From: Citreimonas salinaria
GTDB lineage: Bacteria; Pseudomonadota; Alphaproteobacteria; Rhodobacterales; Rhodobacteraceae
NCBI RefSeq assembly: GCF_900107235.1
Contig: NZ_FNPF01000017.1
Coordinates: 34,301 to 98,300, forward strand
Direction: 5' to 3'
Length of the DNA stretch: 64,000 bases
Part shown: piece by piece, positions 42,978 through 53,219 of the stretch
Layout: each line of letters begins with the position of its first letter
Position numbering within the stretch: the first letter of the stretch is position 1
Translations under genes and position numbers: made by a program
Notes under the pieces: model-generated
The model's input: the letters and a program-made list of their open reading frames with translations, nothing else
Told to the model about the DNA's origin: nothing
The model's database searches: none

Positions 42978-44069
42978 ATGGCACAACTTGTTCTGCAGGA
43001 CGTCCGCAAGCGCTTTGGCAAGGTCGAGGTGATCCACGGAGTGGATCTCGAGGTGAAGGACGGCGAGTTCGTCGTCTTCGTCGGCCCGTCGGGCTGCGGG
43101 AAGTCCACCCTTCTGCGCATGATCGCGGGGCTCGAAGAGGTCAGCGGCGGCGACGTCGTCATCGGCGACGAGCGCATGAACGAGGTCGCGCCCTCGGATC
43201 GCGGCATCGCGATGGTTTTCCAGTCCTACGCGCTTTACCCGCACAAGGACGTCTACGGGAACATGGCTTTCGCCCTGCGCCATGCCGGCGAGGACAAGAA
43301 GGTCATCGACGAGCGGGTGCGCAAGGCGGCCGACATCCTCGGCCTCGAGGACCTGCTGAAACGCCGCCCCAAGGAGCTTTCGGGCGGGCAGCGCCAGCGC
43401 GTCGCCATCGGGCGCGCGATCGTGCGCGACCCGGCGATCTTTCTGTTCGACGAGCCGCTGTCGAACCTCGACGCGGCGCTGCGGGTGCAGATGCGGGTCG
43501 AGATCCTGCGCCTGCACCAGCGGCTGAAGACGACGATGGTCTACGTCACCCACGACCAGGTCGAGGCGATGACGCTGGCCGACCGCATCGTGGTCCTGCG
43601 CGACGGCCGGATCGAGCAGGTGGGAACGCCGCTCGAGCTTTACCACCACCCGAAGAACCAGTTCGTCGCGGGCTTCATCGGCTCGCCCCGGATGAACTTC
43701 CTGCCCGCCCGTGCCGCGGGCGAGGGGCGCGTCACCGCCGCCGGGTCCGGCCCGATCGAGATGCCGGTCGAGCCGCGCGCGGAGGCGGGCGAGCTGACGC
43801 TGGGCATCCGGCCCGAGCATGTCGAGATGGTCGCGCCGGGGCAGGGCACGGTCGCGGGCGAAGTGCTGGTGGCCGAGCGGCTGGGCGGCGAGACCTTCCT
43901 GCACGTCGAGTTGGACGGAAAGGAGACCGTGGTGGTGAAGGCGGACGGTGGCGTGACGCAGAAACCGGCGGACAGGGTCGGCCTGCGCTTCCCGCCCGAG
44001 GCGCTGCATCTCTTCGGTGGCGACGGACAGGCTTTCGCGCGCCGCGAACGGCAAGGCGTGATCGCCTAG
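42978..44069 (+). CDS. Sugar ABC transporter ATP-binding protein (UgpC/MsmK-type)
   Basis: 363 aa from the ATG at 42978. Walker A GPSGCGKS is at 36-43, the signature LSGGQ at 134-138 and Walker B FLFDEP at 155-160. A C-terminal TOBE/regulatory domain ([11 protein letters not shown]...) marks the MalK/UgpC class. It powers the preceding permeases. Its TAG stop shares CTAG with the stop of the convergent RpiR gene. The upstream in-frame extension is inside the permease gene and was not used. Confidence 0.95.
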   Translation: MAQLVLQDVRKRFGKVEVIHGVDLEVKDGEFVVFVGPSGCGKSTLLRMIAGLEEVSGGDVVIGDERMNEVAPSDRGIAMVFQSYALYPHKDVYGNMAFALRHAGEDKKVIDERVRKAADILGLEDLLKRRPKELSGGQRQRVAIGRAIVRDPAIFLFDEPLSNLDAALRVQMRVEILRLHQRLKTTMVYVTHDQVEAMTLADRIVVLRDGRIEQVGTPLELYHHPKNQFVAGFIGSPRMNFLPARAAGEGRVTAAGSGPIEMPVEPRAEAGELTLGIRPEHVEMVAPGQGTVAGEVLVAERLGGETFLHVELDGKETVVVKADGGVTQKPADRVGLRFPPEALHLFGGDGQAFARRERQGVIA

Positions 44070-44917
44070 AGCTTCAGCGGCGCCACCGCGTCGATGGCGC
44101 CCCGGATCAGGTCGGCCGCGTCGTCCTGCGACTGCACGAGCCGCAGGAACAGAAGATCGAGAAGCATCAGCTGCGCGTCGCGCGAGGTGATCGCGGACGA
44201 GCGCACGCGTTCCTCGTCGTCGACGGTGAACAGCGCGATCCGCGCCAGTCCCGACAGCGGGTTCGTTTGCAGGCCGGTCACCGACAGAAGCGTCGCGCCG
44301 CGCCGGGCGGCGGTCTCGGCGATGCGCAGGGTCTCGAGGCTTTGGCCGGATTGCGAGATGGCGAGCATCAGGTCGTTCTGTCCAAGCGTCGCCGCGTTGG
44401 CCATCTGGATGTGGCTGTCGGCGTCGAAGGTCGTGCGGCGGCCCAGCTTCTGCAGCTTGTAGCCGAAATCCCGCGCGACGAGCGATGATGCCCCCACGCC
44501 CACAAGCTGGATCTGCCGCGCCCCGGCCAGCGCGTCGCGCGCCGTGTCGAGCGACTCCGCGCCGTTGACCGACAACGTCTCCTGCATCGCGCGGATCTTG
44601 CTGCCCAGCAGCTTCTGCGCGGTCGTGGCAAGGTCATCGGCCGCTTCGATCGAGCCGTGGACGATCCCGCTGGCGTCCGCGACCCCGCGGCGCGCGGTGG
44701 CCTGGCTGATCTCGATCTTGAGGTCCTGGAAGCCCGAGAAGCCGAGCTTCTGGCAGAACTTCACGACGCCCGACTGGCTGCGTCCCGCCAGCCGAGCGAG
44801 GTCGGCCGAGGATTGCCGCAGCACGCCTTCGGGATCGTCGAGGATCGTGCGCGCGATCTGCCGCTCGCCCTCGGTCAGGGTGCCAAGGCGGGCTTCGATC
44901 AGCGTCAGAACGGACAT
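44066..44917 (-). CDS. RpiR-family regulator with SIS domain (MurR-like)
   Basis: 283 aa from the ATG at 44917, which has GGAGG 8 bases upstream. It has an N-terminal RpiR helix-turn-helix (about 1-75, [35 protein letters not shown]). The SIS phosphosugar-binding domain (about 125-255) contains [18 protein letters not shown] and [16 protein letters not shown]. RpiR proteins beside murQ typically sense MurNAc-6-phosphate, as MurR does. It is divergent from murQ across 98 bases that hold a palindrome in the murQ promoter. Confidence 0.9.
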   Translation of the reverse strand: MSVLTLIEARLGTLTEGERQIARTILDDPEGVLRQSSADLARLAGRSQSGVVKFCQKLGFSGFQDLKIEISQATARRGVADASGIVHGSIEAADDLATTAQKLLGSKIRAMQETLSVNGAESLDTARDALAGARQIQLVGVGASSLVARDFGYKLQKLGRRTTFDADSHIQMANAATLGQNDLMLAISQSGQSLETLRIAETAARRGATLLSVTGLQTNPLSGLARIALFTVDDEERVRSSAITSRDAQLMLLDLLFLRLVQSQDDAADLIRGAIDAVAPLKL

Positions 44918-44961
44918 GGCTGGACCTCCACGGCTTTTGGAATAGACTACCACGCTTTTCT

Positions 44962-44990
44962 TTGACTAAGGGAATTAAAAATTCTACTCT
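44962..44990 (+). promoter_or_regulatory. murQ: murQ promoter with internal palindrome
   Basis: TTGACT (44962-44967) and TACTCT (44985-44990), 17 bases apart, resemble a sigma-70 promoter. Between them lies GAATT-AAA-AATTC (44972-44984), an AT-rich palindrome unlike the GC-rich surroundings and well placed for a repressor such as the adjacent RpiR protein. The murQ ribosome site AAGGAGA follows at 45003. Confidence 0.6.
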
Positions 44991-45015
44991 GCGCGCAGGC
45001 TCAAGGAGACTCGTC

Positions 45016-45945
45016 ATGCCGGCCCCCGTGCAACAGGATCTGCGCAATCTGGTTTCCGAGGAGCGGAACCGCAGAACGACCGGGATCGACCGCCTGCCGG
45101 CCGAAGAGATCGTCGCGCTGATGAATTCCGAGGACGCCGGCGTGGCCGACGCGGTCCGCGCGGAGCTTCCGCGGATCGCGCAAGCGGTGGACCGGATCGT
45201 CGCGGCCTTCGAGCAGGGCGGGCGGCTGATCTATATCGGCGCCGGCACCAGCGGGCGGCTGGGCGTGCTCGACGCGTCGGAGTGCCCGCCGACCTTTTCC
45301 GTGCCGCCCGGCATGGTGGTGGGGCTGATCGCCGGCGGGGACCACGCGCTGCGCCATTCGGTCGAAGATGCCGAGGACGATGCCGGACAGGGTGCGCGGG
45401 ATCTCGACCGCACCGACCTGACCGCGCGGGACGTGGTTGTCGGCATTGCCGTCAGCGGCAAGACCCCATACGTCGTCGGCGCGCTGGAACGTGCGCGACA
45501 GGTCGGGGCCGGAACGGTGTCGCTGTCGTGTAACCCCGGCTCGGTCATCGCGGAACTCGCCGACATCGCCATCTCTCCCGTCGTCGGCCCCGAGGTCGTA
45601 ACGGGCTCCACCCGGCTGAAATCGGGCACCGCGCAGAAGATGGTCCTGAACATGCTGAGCACCGCCAGCATGATCCGCATCGGCAAGACCTACGGCAACC
45701 TGATGGTCGACGTGACGATCTCGAACCGCAAGCTGGCCGAGCGGGCCGTGGGCATCGTCATTGACGCGACCGGCTGCCCCGAGGACGAGGCGCGCCGCCT
45801 GCTGGACGCCAGCGGGGGCAAGGTGAAACTGGCGATCCTCATGCAGCTGAGCGGTCTCGACGCCGACACCGCGCGCAGGACACTCGAAGCCGAGCAGGGC
45901 TTCCTGCGCCGCGCCCTCGAAAGAGCGGGAACGAACCCCGCCTGA
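45016..45945 (+). CDS. murQ: N-acetylmuramic acid-6-phosphate etherase
   Basis: 309 aa from the ATG at 45016 (AAGGAGA 6 bases upstream). MurQ motifs: [80 protein letters not shown] and [20 protein letters not shown]. It splits MurNAc-6-phosphate to GlcNAc-6-phosphate and D-lactate. It starts the plus-strand operon with the peptide-type importer, hydrolase and anmK. NagA and NagB, 8 kb away, take its product further. Confidence 0.96.
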   Translation: MPAPVQQDLRNLVSEERNRRTTGIDRLPAEEIVALMNSEDAGVADAVRAELPRIAQAVDRIVAAFEQGGRLIYIGAGTSGRLGVLDASECPPTFSVPPGMVVGLIAGGDHALRHSVEDAEDDAGQGARDLDRTDLTARDVVVGIAVSGKTPYVVGALERARQVGAGTVSLSCNPGSVIAELADIAISPVVGPEVVTGSTRLKSGTAQKMVLNMLSTASMIRIGKTYGNLMVDVTISNRKLAERAVGIVIDATGCPEDEARRLLDASGGKVKLAILMQLSGLDADTARRTLEAEQGFLRRALERAGTNPA

Positions 45946-45970
45946 CTTCAACCCCACAGGGAGACACGAC

Positions 45971-47479
45971 ATGACCATTGCACGAACCCTCGTTTCCACG
46001 ATCGCCATCGGCGCGTCGCTCGGGCTGTCCGCGCCGCTGGCCGCGCAGACGCTGAACGTCGCCTGGTCGCAGGACGCGACCGGGCTGGACCCGCACACGC
46101 AGACGGCCTTCGCGTCGATCCGGCTGCTCGAGCTGCTGTACGAACCGCTAGTGCGGCTTGGCCCGGACCTCGAGATCCAGCCCGCCCTGGCCGAAAGCTG
46201 GGAGTTCTCGGACGACGCCACGACGCTAACCTTTAACCTCGATCCCGAGGCGACCTTCCACGACGGCAGCCCTGTCACGGCCGGTGACGTCAAGGCGTCC
46301 TTCGAGCGGATCCTCGACGAGGCGACCGGGGCGTCGGCGCGGGCGAACTATGCCTCGATCACATCGATCGAGACGCCCGACGACCACACGGTCGTCTTCC
46401 AGCTCGACGGTCCGAACGTCCCGATCCTGAACGGCATGGCGTCCGTCAACGCCGCCATCGTGCCGGCAAAGGCCATCGAGGCGGGCACCGTCGGCACCGA
46501 AGTGATGGGTTCGGGGCCGTTCACGCTGGAGCAGCGCACGCCGAACGCCAATGCCAGCCTGGCGGTCTTCGAGGACTGGCATGGCGGCGACATCGCCTAT
46601 GACGGCATCGACATCAGCGTCCTGCCCGACGAAACGGCGATCCTTGCGGCCTTGCGCGCAGGGCAGGCGGATTTCGCCTTTCTGAGCGATCCGCTGGTGG
46701 CGACGCTCGTGCCGCGTGACGAAGGGCTGACGCTGAACGCCGCGCCGACGCTCGACTACCACGTTCTGCAGCTCAACGCCTCGCGCGAGCCGATGGGTGA
46801 GCTGAAGGTGCGCCAGGCGATCTCCTGCGCGCTGGATCGGCAGGACATCCTTGACGCGGCGCTTCTGGGCGAGGGCGAGGTGACCGGACCATTGACCTCT
46901 CCGGCGTATCGCAACGATCCGTTCAGCCTGTTCTGCTATGAGCAGGACCAGGAGCGCGCCCGGCAGCTTCTGGCCGAGGCAGGCTACGAAGACGGGTTTT
47001 CGGCCACCATCATGGCCGCCAACGGCGAGCCGCCCACCGCCGCGGCCGAGGCGCAGCTGATCCAGTCGCAACTGGCCGAGGTCGGCATCGACCTGTCCAT
47101 CGAGATGCAGGAGATGAACGTCTATGTCGACAGCTGGCTGGCCGGCGATTTCGACATGGCGGTGGCGCTGAACGGCGGCCGGGCAGATCCCTACACCATG
47201 TACAACCGCTACTGGACGAAGGACGGCAACCTTCAGAACGTCGCCAACTACATCGACGACACGCTCGACACGCTGATGCAGGAAGGACGGGTCGAGACCG
47301 ACGAAGAGGCCCGCAAGGAAATCTTCGCAGAGTTCGAGCGTCACCTTGCCGAAATGGCGCCGTGGGTCTGGCTTTACACCGGCTACACCTACACGGCGCA
47401 GCGTGAGGGCGTGCAGGGCTTCGAGGCGACGCCGACCGGCTCGCTTTTCGGCCTAGTCGATGTGACGCTGGCCGAGTGA
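45971..47479 (+). CDS. Peptide-type (SBP5) ABC substrate-binding protein, candidate muropeptide binder
   Basis: 502 aa. A signal peptide (1-25, ending PLAA) precedes an SBP family 5 fold: LLELLYEPLVRLGPDLEIQPALAESWEFSDDATTLTFNLDPEATFHDGSPVTAGDVKASF and later VRQAISCALDRQDIL. Family members bind di- and oligopeptides, nickel or cell-wall peptides. It starts 25 bases after murQ, so a MurNAc-containing muropeptide is the most economical ligand. That is an inference from neighbours only. Confidence 0.92.
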   Translation: MTIARTLVSTIAIGASLGLSAPLAAQTLNVAWSQDATGLDPHTQTAFASIRLLELLYEPLVRLGPDLEIQPALAESWEFSDDATTLTFNLDPEATFHDGSPVTAGDVKASFERILDEATGASARANYASITSIETPDDHTVVFQLDGPNVPILNGMASVNAAIVPAKAIEAGTVGTEVMGSGPFTLEQRTPNANASLAVFEDWHGGDIAYDGIDISVLPDETAILAALRAGQADFAFLSDPLVATLVPRDEGLTLNAAPTLDYHVLQLNASREPMGELKVRQAISCALDRQDILDAALLGEGEVTGPLTSPAYRNDPFSLFCYEQDQERARQLLAEAGYEDGFSATIMAANGEPPTAAAEAQLIQSQLAEVGIDLSIEMQEMNVYVDSWLAGDFDMAVALNGGRADPYTMYNRYWTKDGNLQNVANYIDDTLDTLMQEGRVETDEEARKEIFAEFERHLAEMAPWVWLYTGYTYTAQREGVQGFEATPTGSLFGLVDVTLAE

Positions 47480-47507
47480 GCCTGTCCGAGACGTCCGAGG
47501 GGGCCGC

Positions 47508-48467
47508 ATGAACTACGTCCTGCGCCGTCTGCTGATGTTCCCGCTGGTCATGCTGGGCGTTTCGGTCTTCGTCTTCGTGGCCATCCGGCTGGTGCCCGGC
47601 GACGCCATCACGGCAATGCTGGGCACCGAATCCGGCCTGCTCACCCCGGCGCAACGCGAGTCTCTGGCGGCCTATTTCGGGCTCGACCAGAACTGGGCGG
47701 TGCAATACTGGCGCTGGCTCGGCGGGCTGGTGCAGGGGGATCTGGGCCTGTCGGTCACTTACGGACAGCCGGTGTCGCAGATCATCGCCGAGCGCTTTCC
47801 GCTGACGCTGGAATTGGCGCTCTTGTCGATGGTGATCGCGCTTCTGATCGGGCTGCCGGCGGGGGTCTTCGCCGCCACGCGCGCCGAGCGGCCGTCGGAC
47901 TTGATCGTGCGGGTGTTCGCGATGATCGGCCAGTCCACGCCCAACTTCGTCGTCGCGCTTCTGGCGATCTACGTGCTGTCCGTGGGCTTCGGGACCCTGC
48001 CGACCATGGGCCGGTTCGTCCCGCTGACCGAGGACCCGCTTGGGAACCTGGCGCAGCTGATCCTGCCGGCGCTGGCGCTGGGCACGGCGTTCGCGGCCGC
48101 GGTCACGCGCATCGCGCGTGCCGCCATGCTCGACATCCTGAGCGAGGACTACGTCCGCACCGCCCGGTCCAAGGGGTTCTCCCAAGGCTATGTCATCTGG
48201 AGGCACGCGCTGCCGAACGCGCTCATCCCGGTGGTGACCCTGAGCGGGGTCGAGTTCGGATACCTGCTGGGCGGAGCCGTCATCGTCGAGCAGATCTTTG
48301 CCCTGCCGGGCGTGGGGCGGGTGGTGCTGGATGCCATTCTCCAGCGCGACTACGCGCTGGTGCAGGGGGTGGTGCTGTTCATCGCCTTCAACTTCCTTCT
48401 GGTGAACCTCCTCGTCGATCTGGCCTATGCCGCGCTCGACCCCCGCATCCGGTACGGAGCCAGCTGA
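47508..48467 (+). CDS. Peptide-type ABC permease (DppB-like)
   Basis: 319 aa, six membrane helices with the DppB layout: MNYVLRRLLMFPLVMLGVSVFVFVAIRLVPGD at the N-terminus, then TARSKGFSQGYVIWRHALPNALIPVVTLSGVEFGYLLGGAVIVEQIFALPGVGRVVLDAI. It forms the importer channel with the next gene, whose ATG overlaps its stop by one base. Confidence 0.94.
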   Translation: MNYVLRRLLMFPLVMLGVSVFVFVAIRLVPGDAITAMLGTESGLLTPAQRESLAAYFGLDQNWAVQYWRWLGGLVQGDLGLSVTYGQPVSQIIAERFPLTLELALLSMVIALLIGLPAGVFAATRAERPSDLIVRVFAMIGQSTPNFVVALLAIYVLSVGFGTLPTMGRFVPLTEDPLGNLAQLILPALALGTAFAAAVTRIARAAMLDILSEDYVRTARSKGFSQGYVIWRHALPNALIPVVTLSGVEFGYLLGGAVIVEQIFALPGVGRVVLDAILQRDYALVQGVVLFIAFNFLLVNLLVDLAYAALDPRIRYGAS

Positions 48468-49306
48468 TGTCGTTCCTTCGGGCGCTGCTGCGCCACAGTT
48501 CGGGCCGGATCGGGGCGATCATCATCGCAGTCTTCGCGGTGGCGGCGATCCTGGGGCTGGCCGGGCTGACGCCGCACGATCCGCTGGCGCAGGACCGGCT
48601 GGCGCGGTTGCAGGCGCCGGGGGCGCGCTACTGGATGGGCACCGACCTGTTCGGGCGCGACATCCTCAGCCGCCTCATGGTCGGGATCGGCCAGTCCTTC
48701 GCGGTGGCACTTCTGTCGGTCGGGCTGGCCACCTCGGTCGGCACGGTGCTGGGGCTGACGGCGGCGTGGTTCGGCAGGCTCTGGGACGGGGCGGTGATGC
48801 GGGCGATGGACGTGTTGCTGTCCTTCCCGGCGATCCTGCTGGCGCTTCTGATCGTCGCGATCATGGGGCCGGGGCTGGTGACCTCGGTCGTGGCCATCGC
48901 CATCGTCTACACGCCGATCTTCACGCGCGTCGTGCGGGGGCCGGCGCTGTCGCTCAAGACGCGCAGCTTCGTGGACGCGGCGCGGACCTTCGGCAGCTCG
49001 CGGCGCTACATCCTGACGCGGCACCTGCTGGCGAACCTCGTGGCGCCGCTGACGGTGCAGATCACGCTGGCGCTGGCCTGGGCGCTTCTGACCGAGGCGG
49101 CGCTGAGTTTCCTCGGCCTCGGCGCGCAGCCCCCCAACCCGTCCCTGGGTCTGATGCTGTCGGACAGCCGCAACCTGATGGAGAGCGCGCCCTGGATGCT
49201 GGTCTTCCCGGCGCTGGTCATCATGCTGGCGGTGCTTGGCTTCAACCTTCTGGGCGACGCGTTGCGCGACCTGTTCGATCCCCGCACGCGGAGGGCGCTG
49301 GCATGA
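48467..49306 (+). CDS. Peptide-type ABC permease (DppC-like)
   Basis: 279 aa, DppC type: GTDLFGRDILSRLMVGIGQSF, the coupling loop FVDAARTFGSSRRYILTRHLLANLVAPL and AALSFLGLGAQPPNPSLGLML. Six membrane helices. It overlaps the upstream permease by one base and the ATPase gene by four (ATGA), so all importer parts are translationally coupled. Confidence 0.94.
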   Translation: MSFLRALLRHSSGRIGAIIIAVFAVAAILGLAGLTPHDPLAQDRLARLQAPGARYWMGTDLFGRDILSRLMVGIGQSFAVALLSVGLATSVGTVLGLTAAWFGRLWDGAVMRAMDVLLSFPAILLALLIVAIMGPGLVTSVVAIAIVYTPIFTRVVRGPALSLKTRSFVDAARTFGSSRRYILTRHLLANLVAPLTVQITLALAWALLTEAALSFLGLGAQPPNPSLGLMLSDSRNLMESAPWMLVFPALVIMLAVLGFNLLGDALRDLFDPRTRRALA

Positions 49307-51006
49307 CCCTTCTGTCGGTCGAGGATCTGCGCGTCGGCTTCGGCAGGACGGGCCGCGAAACCGAGGTGGTCCACGGCGTCAGCTTCGACGTGGCAGCGGG
49401 CGAGACGCTGGCCATCGTGGGCGAAAGCGGCTCGGGCAAGTCCGTCACGGCGATGGCGGTCAACCGCCTGATCGACTACGGCGGAGGCCGCATCCTGGGT
49501 GGGCGGGCGATCTACGACGGGCGGATCGACGTCGCGGCGGCCACCGAGGCCGAGATGCAGCGCCTGCGCGGGCGCGAGATCGGAATGATCTTCCAGGAGC
49601 CGATGACCGCGCTCAACCCGGTGCTGAAGGTCGGCACGCAGATCGGCGAGATCTTCCGCAAGCAGCACGGGATGAGCGGTCGTGCGGTGCGCCAGGCGTC
49701 GGTCCGGGCGCTCGACCGGGTGCGGATTCCGGACGCGGCGCGGCGTCTGGACCAGGCGCCGCACCAGATGTCGGGGGGCATGCTGCAGCGGGTGATGATC
49801 GCGATGGCGCTGGCGGGCGAGCCGCGCCTGCTGATCGCCGACGAGCCGACGACCGCGCTCGACGTCACCATCCAGGCGCAGATCATGGCCCTTCTGGCCG
49901 AGCTGCAGCGCGAGACGGGAACGGGCCTGATCTTCATCACCCACGACATCGGGCTCGTCGCCGGGCTGGCCGACCGGGTGCTGGTGATGCAGGGCGGCAA
50001 GGCGGTCGAAAGCGGCCCGATCGACCGGGTGCTCGACCGGCCATCGCACGACTACACGCGGCACCTTCTGAACGCGGTGCCGCATTTCCGCGCCGGACAG
50101 GCCGTCCGCACGGACGGGGTACGCGACGGTCGCGCCCCTGCGCTGGACGTGCGCGACCTTGCCGTGCGCTTTCCCGTGGGCGGTGGCTTTCTGCGCAGGA
50201 CCCGAGGCGAGGTTCATGCGGTGGACGGCGTGTCCTTCGACCTCGTCCCGGGCGAGACGCTGGGCATCGTCGGCGAAAGCGGCTCGGGCAAGTCGACCAC
50301 CGCGCGTGCGATCCTAAACCTCGTGCAGCCGTCGGCCGGCGCGATCGACACCGAGGGGCGAACCGCCGTCCAGATGGTGTTCCAGAACCCGAATGCGTCG
50401 CTTAACCCCCGGATGGACGTGCGCGCCCTCCTGGCCGAGCCGGTGATCGCCGCTGGCCAGCGGGTCGACGACGCGGTGGTCGGGCGGATGCGCGCGCTTC
50501 TGGCGCGCGTGGACCTGCCGGACGACCTTGACCGCTTCCCGCACGAATTCTCGGGCGGTCAGCGCCAGAGGCTTTGCATCGCGCGGGCGCTGATGCTCAA
50601 TCCCCGGGTCCTTGTTCTGGACGAGGCGGTCTCGGCGCTGGACGTGTCGGTTCAGGCGAAGGTGCTCGATCTGCTGGTCGATCTGCAGCGCGAGTTCGGC
50701 CTCGCCTATCTTTTCGTCTCGCACGACATGGCGGTGGTCGAACGGATCGCGCATCGCATCGCGGTGCTCTATGCCGGGCGGATCGTCGAGATGGGCGCGG
50801 CCCGCGCCGTGCTGTCCGACCCGCGACATCCGTATACGCGAAAGCTGATCTCGGCCGTTCCCTCGATCGAGCGGCGGCGGATCGACTACGCGCTCGACAC
50901 CGAAGAGGTCCCGTCGCTACTGCGGCCCGTGGGATTCCAGACACCGGCGCAGGTCTGGCGCCAGATCGGCCCCGACCACCGCGTCGCATCGGAGCAAACC
51001 GCATGA
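49303..51006 (+). CDS. Fused double ATP-binding protein of the peptide-type ABC importer
   Basis: 567 aa holding two ABC ATPase domains in tandem (DppD-like then DppF-like). The Walker A motifs GESGSGKS are at residues 40-47 and about 324-331. The signatures are MSGGMLQRV and FSGGQRQRL, and the Walker B stretches are LLIADEP and VLVLDEA. Fused pairs also occur in GsiA and YejF. It powers the preceding two permeases. YejF, a fused ATPase, serves an importer linked to peptidoglycan recycling in related bacteria. It overlaps dppC and the hydrolase gene by four bases each. Confidence 0.93.
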   Translation: MTLLSVEDLRVGFGRTGRETEVVHGVSFDVAAGETLAIVGESGSGKSVTAMAVNRLIDYGGGRILGGRAIYDGRIDVAAATEAEMQRLRGREIGMIFQEPMTALNPVLKVGTQIGEIFRKQHGMSGRAVRQASVRALDRVRIPDAARRLDQAPHQMSGGMLQRVMIAMALAGEPRLLIADEPTTALDVTIQAQIMALLAELQRETGTGLIFITHDIGLVAGLADRVLVMQGGKAVESGPIDRVLDRPSHDYTRHLLNAVPHFRAGQAVRTDGVRDGRAPALDVRDLAVRFPVGGGFLRRTRGEVHAVDGVSFDLVPGETLGIVGESGSGKSTTARAILNLVQPSAGAIDTEGRTAVQMVFQNPNASLNPRMDVRALLAEPVIAAGQRVDDAVVGRMRALLARVDLPDDLDRFPHEFSGGQRQRLCIARALMLNPRVLVLDEAVSALDVSVQAKVLDLLVDLQREFGLAYLFVSHDMAVVERIAHRIAVLYAGRIVEMGAARAVLSDPRHPYTRKLISAVPSIERRRIDYALDTEEVPSLLRPVGFQTPAQVWRQIGPDHRVASEQTA

Positions 51007-51974
51007 GCCTTGACCGCGCGCTCGACCGGGTCGAGGCGGCCATCGACGCGGGACGCATCCCCGGCGCCGTCCTCGGGGTGATCGAGGGCGGCGAACGGCA
51101 ACTGGCCGCGCGCGGCCTGTCGGCGCTTCTGCCCGGCAAGGAACCGATGCGCGAAGAGACGGTGTTCGATCTCGCCTCGCTGACGAAGGTGATCTTCACG
51201 ACCGAGCGGATCCTGCACCACGCCCGGGCGGGGCGCATCGACCTGGATGCCCCGCTGATCACCGCGATCCCCGACCTGCGCCAATACGACATGGCCGCGT
51301 GGGAGCGGCAGGTGACCTTCCGCCAGTGCCTGGGCCACCAGACGCCGTTCCCCGCGGTCGCGCCGATCTACACCTACGGCGGCGATCCGGCGACGCTCCG
51401 CGCGTTCGTTCTGCAACGCGAATGGCAGCGGCGCGAGACGCCGATCTATTCCGACATCAACTATATTCTGCTGGGAATCGCGCTGGAGCGGATCGAGGGG
51501 CGGGGAATTCGCGCGATGGACCCCGGCCCCGGCTTCACCTTCGGCCCCGCCGCCGAGGCCTGCGCACCGACCGAGGTCTGCGCGTGGCGCGGTAGGCTCG
51601 TCCGGGGCGAGGTGCATGACGAGAATTGCCATGCGCTGGGCGGATCGGGTCATGCAGGCCTTTTCGGGACCGGCGCGGCGGTGCTGGTTTTCGCCCAGCG
51701 GCTTCTGCATCGCGGCTCCGGCCTGATCGGCGAGGCCCTGTCCGACACCCGGACCCACGGATGGGAGCGGCGGCATCCCGGATGGTCCGGCGGCGACGCC
51801 TGTTCGCCCGGAACGATCGGGCATACCGGGTTCACGGGCACCGGGCTCTGGATCGATTTCGACACCGGGCGCGCCTGGACCCTGCTGACCAACCGCGTCC
51901 ACCCCACACGACATGCCGAGAGCGGGATCGCAGATCTGCGCCGGCAGGTGGGCGACGCCCTGAACGGAGAGTGA
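51003..51974 (+). CDS. Cytoplasmic beta-lactamase-fold serine hydrolase, possible muramyl-L-alanine amidase
   Basis: 323 aa. The active-site SxxK is Ser59-Leu-Thr-Lys62 in [12 protein letters not shown]. The second motif is near Tyr149 ([10 protein letters not shown]), and a late [12 protein letters not shown] fits the third. There is no signal peptide, so unlike true beta-lactamases it should stay in the cytoplasm. AmiE of Bacillus subtilis, an amidase in the murQ operon, also has this fold. In this position between a peptide importer and anmK it could remove the stem peptide from imported muropeptides. An esterase role cannot be excluded. Confidence 0.75.
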   Translation: MSLDRALDRVEAAIDAGRIPGAVLGVIEGGERQLAARGLSALLPGKEPMREETVFDLASLTKVIFTTERILHHARAGRIDLDAPLITAIPDLRQYDMAAWERQVTFRQCLGHQTPFPAVAPIYTYGGDPATLRAFVLQREWQRRETPIYSDINYILLGIALERIEGRGIRAMDPGPGFTFGPAAEACAPTEVCAWRGRLVRGEVHDENCHALGGSGHAGLFGTGAAVLVFAQRLLHRGSGLIGEALSDTRTHGWERRHPGWSGGDACSPGTIGHTGFTGTGLWIDFDTGRAWTLLTNRVHPTRHAESGIADLRRQVGDALNGE

Positions 51975-51978
51975 CACA

Positions 51979-53145
51979 ATGGACCCAGTCTGGACCGTGG
52001 GATTGATGACCGGGACCGTGCTCGACGGGAATATCGACGTGGCGCTTCTGCGCACGGATGGTGAGCGCGTGGCCGAGTTCGGCCCCTACACCCTCGCGCC
52101 CTACGACCGCGAGACGCGCGATCTGCTGACGGCGTGCCTTGCCCGGGCGCGGGCATGGGCCTTCGACGGGCCTGAGCCCGCGATCTTCGCAGAGGCCGAG
52201 GAGCGCATCACCCGCGCCCAGTCCGAGGCGGTGCGCGCGCTGGTCGAGGAGGCCGGCCTGTCGATGGACCGGATCGCGGCGGTGGGATTCCATGGCCAGA
52301 CGGTGCTGCACCGCGCGCCCGAGGCGGGGCGCAGGGGGGAGACCCGCCAACTTGGCGATGGCAGGCTGATGGCCGGGATCCTCGGAACCCGCGTCGTTTA
52401 CGATTTCCGCAGCGGTGACATGGAAGCGGGCGGGCAGGGCGCACCGCTGTCGGCGGTCTATCACGGCGCCCTTCTGGACCAGCTGGACACGGATGGGCGG
52501 ACGGCCGTGCTGAACCTTGGCGGCGTGGCCAACGTGACGGCGCGTGATGCGGGGGGAGAGCTCGTCGCATTCGACACGGGCCCCGCGAACGCGCCGATCA
52601 ACGACTTCGTTTCGCATCTGGGACTTGGCGAGATGGATCGCGATGGCGCGCTCGCCGCCGCGGGCCGCGTGGACGAGGCGCGGCTGATGGCGCAGCTCGA
52701 ACACCCTTATCTCGGCCGGCCCTATCCGAAGTCTCTGGACCGCTTCGATTTCGGCTACGACTGGGCCCTTGGCCTGTCCCCCGAGGACGGAGCCGCGACG
52801 CTGACGGCCTTCACCGCGTCGGCGGTGGGACGCGCGCTGGACCTGCTTCCGGTGCGTCCCCCGCGGCTGATCGTCTGCGGCGGCGGGCGGCACAATCCGA
52901 CCCTTCTTCGGATGCTGGAGAGGTATGCCGAGGTGCGCGCCGAGAAGGCCGAGGCCGTCGGCTGGCAGGGTGACGCGATCGAAGCTCAGTGCTTCGCCTT
53001 CCTCGCGCTGCGCCGTCTGCGCGGCCTTCCCGCCACCTTTCCCGGAACGACTGGTGTACCCGAACCCATGCCCGCGGGCCGCGTGGCTGCCGAACCGGAC
53101 GCGGAGGAATGGTCCGCCTGGATCGCGTCCCGCCGCGAGGTCTAG
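51979..53145 (+). CDS. anmK: 1,6-anhydro-N-acetylmuramic acid kinase
   Basis: 388 aa. AnmK motifs: [20 protein letters not shown] at the N-terminus, [37 protein letters not shown] and [17 protein letters not shown]. It opens the anhydro ring and phosphorylates the sugar to MurNAc-6-phosphate, the substrate of MurQ at the head of the same operon. It starts 4 bases after the hydrolase gene and ends the operon; 53146-53219 holds nothing clear. Confidence 0.95.
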   Translation: MDPVWTVGLMTGTVLDGNIDVALLRTDGERVAEFGPYTLAPYDRETRDLLTACLARARAWAFDGPEPAIFAEAEERITRAQSEAVRALVEEAGLSMDRIAAVGFHGQTVLHRAPEAGRRGETRQLGDGRLMAGILGTRVVYDFRSGDMEAGGQGAPLSAVYHGALLDQLDTDGRTAVLNLGGVANVTARDAGGELVAFDTGPANAPINDFVSHLGLGEMDRDGALAAAGRVDEARLMAQLEHPYLGRPYPKSLDRFDFGYDWALGLSPEDGAATLTAFTASAVGRALDLLPVRPPRLIVCGGGRHNPTLLRMLERYAEVRAEKAEAVGWQGDAIEAQCFAFLALRRLRGLPATFPGTTGVPEPMPAGRVAAEPDAEEWSAWIASRREV

Positions 53146-53219
53146 CCGGGCCGGGTGAAGGCGGTGGGGAAACGGGCGACGATCAAGGCGAAGTCGTGCG
53201 TGCGTAGGCCGTCGGTACG

